Of a DNA stretch of 16,303 bases, positions 13,468 to 16,303 are shown piece after piece. Below the pieces are notes generated by a model that did not search any database, was not told the origin of the DNA, and worked only from the letters and a program-made list of their open reading frames with translations. The position numbers and the translations under genes were made by a program. Source of the stretch: Firmicutes bacterium UBA4916 (GTDB taxonomy: Bacteria > Bacillota > Clostridia > Tissierellales > Tepidimicrobiaceae); NCBI GenBank assembly GCA_002398845.1, contig DHBY01000037.1, positions 1 to 16,303 of the forward strand. The letters are read 5' to 3'. Position 1 is the first letter of the stretch. Every line of letters begins with the position of its first letter.

Positions 13468-14520
13468 TTAATCTTCACTAGGTAAAAGTACTACCTTTAG
13501 GGCCTCACCTTTCTTTGTCAATTCAATAGCTTCATTAATATCCCTTAAAGGTAGTACATGGGTAATTATTTCCCTAGCAGGAAATCTTTTTGAAATTGCT
13601 AGTTCAAAGGCTTTTTGTACCTGAATGCTATTGGCTCCATAATGTCCATAAATCCATAGCCCATTGTAATGAATTATATTTGTATCTATTTCTGTTAGTG
13701 CGCCTTTTGGCACTCCTCCAAAGAATACAACTATTCCGCTTTTTTTAGCCATTAAAATGGATTGTTGCTGTGCTATGGTTGAAGGATTGGCGGAAATAAC
13801 CTTATTAGCACCTATACTATTTGTTAGTTTTAGCACTTCTTCTACCGGGTCTTTTTCACTTGAATTAATTAAATAATCAATATCAAATTTAGAAGCCATA
13901 TCTAGTCTAGCTTGGTTTATATCAATTAAAATTACTTTTTCTGCTCCACGCATTTTACTTAATATTGATAAAAAGATTCCAATTGGCCCTGCTCCAATTA
14001 TGGCAACAGTATCTCCTAGCGTTACATTTATATTTTCAACACAGGCATATGTCGATGACATAGGCTCTGCTAATGTAGCTAAAATTGGGTCCACTCCATC
14101 TGGTAATACATAAGTAGCACCCCTATCAACACGTTTTTTTGTATAGGCAATATAATCAGCAAATCCTCCAGGTCTATCAGTATAATGCTCTACCTCAGTA
14201 CATTGTTCGTTATGCCCACTTCTACAGTTTTCACATTTTAAACAATGAGCCTCTGGATACACATATATCATTTGGCCAACTTTATAGTTTTCAACTTCGG
14301 GATAAACTTCACAAACTTCCCCCACTACCTCATGACCATAAATATAAGGATAATTACCCTTTCTAGAATCTGTTGTTAGATTTCGTATATCAGATCCACA
14401 TAGGCCTATAGCCTTTACTTTTAAAACAAAACCTCCCTCAGGACAAATAGGTCTGTCTACTTCCTCATATCTTATATCATTTGGCCCATACATTACTGCC
14501 GCATTCATTTTTTTTACCAT
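13468..14520 (-). CDS. Zinc-dependent alditol-phosphate dehydrogenase (GatD-like MDR)
   Basis: 350-aa medium-chain dehydrogenase/reductase, likely oxidising the polyol phosphate produced by the PTS with NAD+. Catalytic zinc ligands: C41 (GLCGSD), H63-E64 (GHEVVG) and E152 (LAEPMS). Structural zinc cysteines are C93, C96, C99 and C107. The Rossmann domain has AIIGAGPIG (174-182) and D200 (LIDINQ) at the end of strand 2, which favours NAD over NADP. The start is ATG at 14520 with AAGGAGG upstream. It sits 27 nt after the IIA gene, inside the PTS operon; galactitol-1-phosphate dehydrogenase and sorbitol/L-threonine dehydrogenases are the closest classes. Regiochemistry (C2 versus penultimate carbon) decides whether the product suits the aldolase and cannot be seen here. 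Confidence 0.9.
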   Translation of the reverse strand: MVKKMNAAVMYGPNDIRYEEVDRPICPEGGFVLKVKAIGLCGSDIRNLTTDSRKGNYPYIYGHEVVGEVCEVYPEVENYKVGQMIYVYPEAHCLKCENCRSGHNEQCTEVEHYTDRPGGFADYIAYTKKRVDRGATYVLPDGVDPILATLAEPMSSTYACVENINVTLGDTVAIIGAGPIGIFLSILSKMRGAEKVILIDINQARLDMASKFDIDYLINSSEKDPVEEVLKLTNSIGANKVISANPSTIAQQQSILMAKKSGIVVFFGGVPKGALTEIDTNIIHYNGLWIYGHYGANSIQVQKAFELAISKRFPAREIITHVLPLRDINEAIELTKKGEALKVVLLPSED

Positions 14521-14547
14521 ATTATATTCCTCCTTAAATTTTAAAAA

Positions 14548-14997
14548 TCAATTAAAAATTTCGCTTATTTTAACTTTGTCCTCCTCTGCGAATACTCTCT
14601 TAAGTATTGATTGGTCTTGTATTAGACTAAATATTTTTTGTAAACCCTTAATATGCGCATCTGGATTATTTATTGCCATTAAAATAATAATAGAAACCTT
14701 TACCTCCTCCTCAGGGTTGTCCATCCTTTGAAATGACACAGGATTTTCTAAAGTGCATAATAATATTTCAGATTCTTTTACATAAATATGGTCTGCATGA
14801 GGAACAGCTACGTTAATATGGCCAATTTGCAAACCTGTTGGGAATTCTTCTTCCCTTTTTAATAAGGCCTTTTTAAAATCATTAGATACTTTTCCTCTAT
14901 TTGTTAAATCATCAGAGAAAAAACTTAAAGCCTCTTCTTTATTTTTGAAACTTTTTTTAATAAAAACATTTTCCTCTTTTAATATATATTGCTTCAT
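14548..14997 (-). CDS. PTS IIA protein (galactitol/fructose-type EIIA-2)
   Basis: 149-aa phosphocarrier taking phosphate from HPr. The phospho-His is H67 in INVAVPHADHIYV, with family context LQIGHINVAVPHAD. Length fits a single EIIA type-2 domain. The family includes GatA. The RBS is AAGGTGA-like before the ATG at 14997. It follows the regulator gene by 45 nt, and the regulator's own C-terminal EIIA-like domain shares the motif AMPHAS, so the two are related domains with different jobs. Confidence 0.92.
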   Translation of the reverse strand: MKQYILKEENVFIKKSFKNKEEALSFFSDDLTNRGKVSNDFKKALLKREEEFPTGLQIGHINVAVPHADHIYVKESEILLCTLENPVSFQRMDNPEEEVKVSIIILMAINNPDAHIKGLQKIFSLIQDQSILKRVFAEEDKVKISEIFN

Positions 14998-15042
14998 TTT
15001 TTCACCTTACCTTTCAAAATTAATACACAGTGCCAAATAATT

Positions 15043-16303
15043 TTAGATTATGTTTTTCTCAAAGTTTTCTATTAAATTTGCAATTTCTCTTGAACTATTG
15101 GCTCTGTCTAATGCATTTCTAAATTCTTTTATTTTTAATAGATTTATTAAATTAAACATTGCTTTCAAATGCATATTATTATCAATAGCACTAATTACAC
15201 ATATATATTTAATAGGATCTAATTCTTTCACCCCAAAATTAACAGGTTCTTTTAAACGTATTAGACTCATTCCCAGTTCTTTTGTCCCGGCCTCTATTGA
15301 GGCATGAGGCATAGCGAAATTTGGTGCTATTACAAAATATGGGCCATTTTCATTGTAATTATCAATCATGGCCTTTATATAATTTTCAGTAATATAAGAC
15401 TTGTCTAATAAAATTTTTGCCGCCTTTCTAATAGAATCTTCCCAGTCATAAGCTTCTACATCCACTTTGATAAAATCTTCAGTTAATAATGAATTTAAAT
15501 AAATAAAATCGTTTTCTTTATTTAAGTAATCATCAATAACTGGAACTAAAGATTCATACAAATTATTATAAGGTTGACATATTAATTTGATTTTATTTAA
15601 TAGCATTTTTTGATTATGTTGATTCTCACTATCTAGATTCATATCTGCTGTTTCCAACTGTAATAACACCGTATTTATGTTAATAATATCTCTTTCAGTC
15701 AATAAGGAATTTATTCTTACATAGGGAAAATTAATATCTAAATATACTGTTGAAATAATTAAATCAATCCCTTTTAATAAATCCTGATTTTTTTCTAAAT
15801 TATGAGCTGGTAAAATTTTTTTAATATTAAATGCAAAGCATTCTTCAAGTTTATATTTTAATAATTGACTAGTTCCGAACCCACTATTACAAACAATTAC
15901 AATATTGACATCAAATTTTTGTTGTTTTAGCTTTTCTATACTAGCGCAAATATATATGACAATATAAGCTATATCTCCCTCTGTCATTTTAATATCAAAA
16001 TGCTTCTCTAATATTGAAATATTTTTATCCACTACTACCTTAACATGCAAATTATTCTTCACAACTTCTGCAACCTCTGGATAGAGAATTGACTTCATTT
16101 TTTTCCTTCCAAATATTCTATCTAAATGTAATGATAAATTTTCAAAAAGTTCATAGTCCCTATAAATTGGTAAATTTAAATCCATTGACACACTTTCGAT
16201 GAATTTTCTAACTACAGTTTGTGTTTCTAAAATATTTTCAATAAAAACCTCTAAGGTATTAGAAGTATATCTAAAATACTGAGCTAGATATTTTAATGAA
16301 TAT
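15043..16303 (-). CDS. BglG/ManR-type PRD transcriptional regulator with EIIB and EIIA domains (N-terminus beyond window)
   Basis: PTS-controlled activator or antiterminator; 419 residues are visible. The frame stays open to the right edge, so the internal GTG/ATG near 16191 is not the real start. From the first visible codon: PRD domain about 15-130 with LSLHLDR (H59), then an EIIB-like domain (about 131-215, IVIVCNSGFGTSQLL with C138), and an EIIA-2 domain (about 275-417, NFAMPHAS with H333). The DNA- or RNA-binding part and first PRD should lie upstream. Phosphorylation of these His/Cys residues by PTS proteins normally sets activity. It heads the PTS operon and is almost certainly its regulator. 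No RAT-like antiterminator site is visible in the 45-nt gap to the IIA gene. Confidence 0.92.
   Translation of the reverse strand, partial: YSLKYLAQYFRYTSNTLEVFIENILETQTVVRKFIESVSMDLNLPIYRDYELFENLSLHLDRIFGRKKMKSILYPEVAEVVKNNLHVKVVVDKNISILEKHFDIKMTEGDIAYIVIYICASIEKLKQQKFDVNIVIVCNSGFGTSQLLKYKLEECFAFNIKKILPAHNLEKNQDLLKGIDLIISTVYLDINFPYVRINSLLTERDIININTVLLQLETADMNLDSENQHNQKMLLNKIKLICQPYNNLYESLVPVIDDYLNKENDFIYLNSLLTEDFIKVDVEAYDWEDSIRKAAKILLDKSYITENYIKAMIDNYNENGPYFVIAPNFAMPHASIEAGTKELGMSLIRLKEPVNFGVKELDPIKYICVISAIDNNMHLKAMFNLINLLKIKEFRNALDRANSSREIANLIENFEKNII

Noticed and set aside
14998..15042. RAT antiterminator site for the BglG-type protein
   Set aside because: The 45-nt gap contains no stem-loop or terminator; the regulated site must be elsewhere, probably beyond the right edge.

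Overview
The window is AT-rich with strong Gram-positive Shine-Dalgarno sequences, frequent TTG starts, a SipW-type signal peptidase, MarR/XRE/BglG-type regulators and a galactitol-type PTS. This points to an anaerobic low-GC Firmicute, probably Clostridia (inference). Nearly every gene lies on the minus strand, so transcription runs right to left; the only plus-strand gene is the XRE regulator at 10609-11007. There are no tRNA, rRNA, CRISPR or insertion-sequence genes.

Region 1 (1-4066) is a cell-surface or biofilm-matrix locus. In transcription order it encodes an exported 427-aa coiled-coil protein (3777-2494), a SipW-like S26B signal peptidase (2461-1964) and a TasA/CalY-like secreted protein (1877-999). 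A separately promoted S8 subtilisin-type protease follows (866 to the left edge, truncated). The gene order copies Bacillus tapA-sipW-tasA, but the protein in the tapA position is an unrelated-looking coiled coil made of ten 14-residue units.

Region 2 (4067-7260) holds a bidirectional terminator, an M20D amidohydrolase with four TTAGTRCC octamers around its candidate promoter, and an overlapping MarR regulator-MATE exporter pair.

Region 3 (7282-11114) is bounded by two copies of a 31-bp REP-like hairpin. It contains a tight operon of an M20 dipeptidase/deacylase, a DUF5058 membrane protein and a second small membrane protein, probably a peptide or acyl-amino-acid uptake and hydrolysis module. 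Upstream lie the remnant of a broken membrane-protein gene, a near-perfect SigA promoter whose 16-bp spacer is filled by a 15-bp palindrome, two more copies of the half-site, and a divergent XRE regulator that probably binds them.

Region 4 (11123-16303) is a PTS operon. It encodes a BglG/ManR-type PRD regulator (5' end outside the window), a IIA protein, a zinc alditol-phosphate dehydrogenase, galactitol-type IIB and IIC, and a class II (FucA/AraD-fold) aldolase. The set predicts uptake and phosphorylation of a sugar alcohol, oxidation to a ketose phosphate, and cleavage or epimerisation. The substrate cannot be read from the sequence, and the pairing of a Gat-type PTS with a FucA-type aldolase is not the textbook galactitol pathway.
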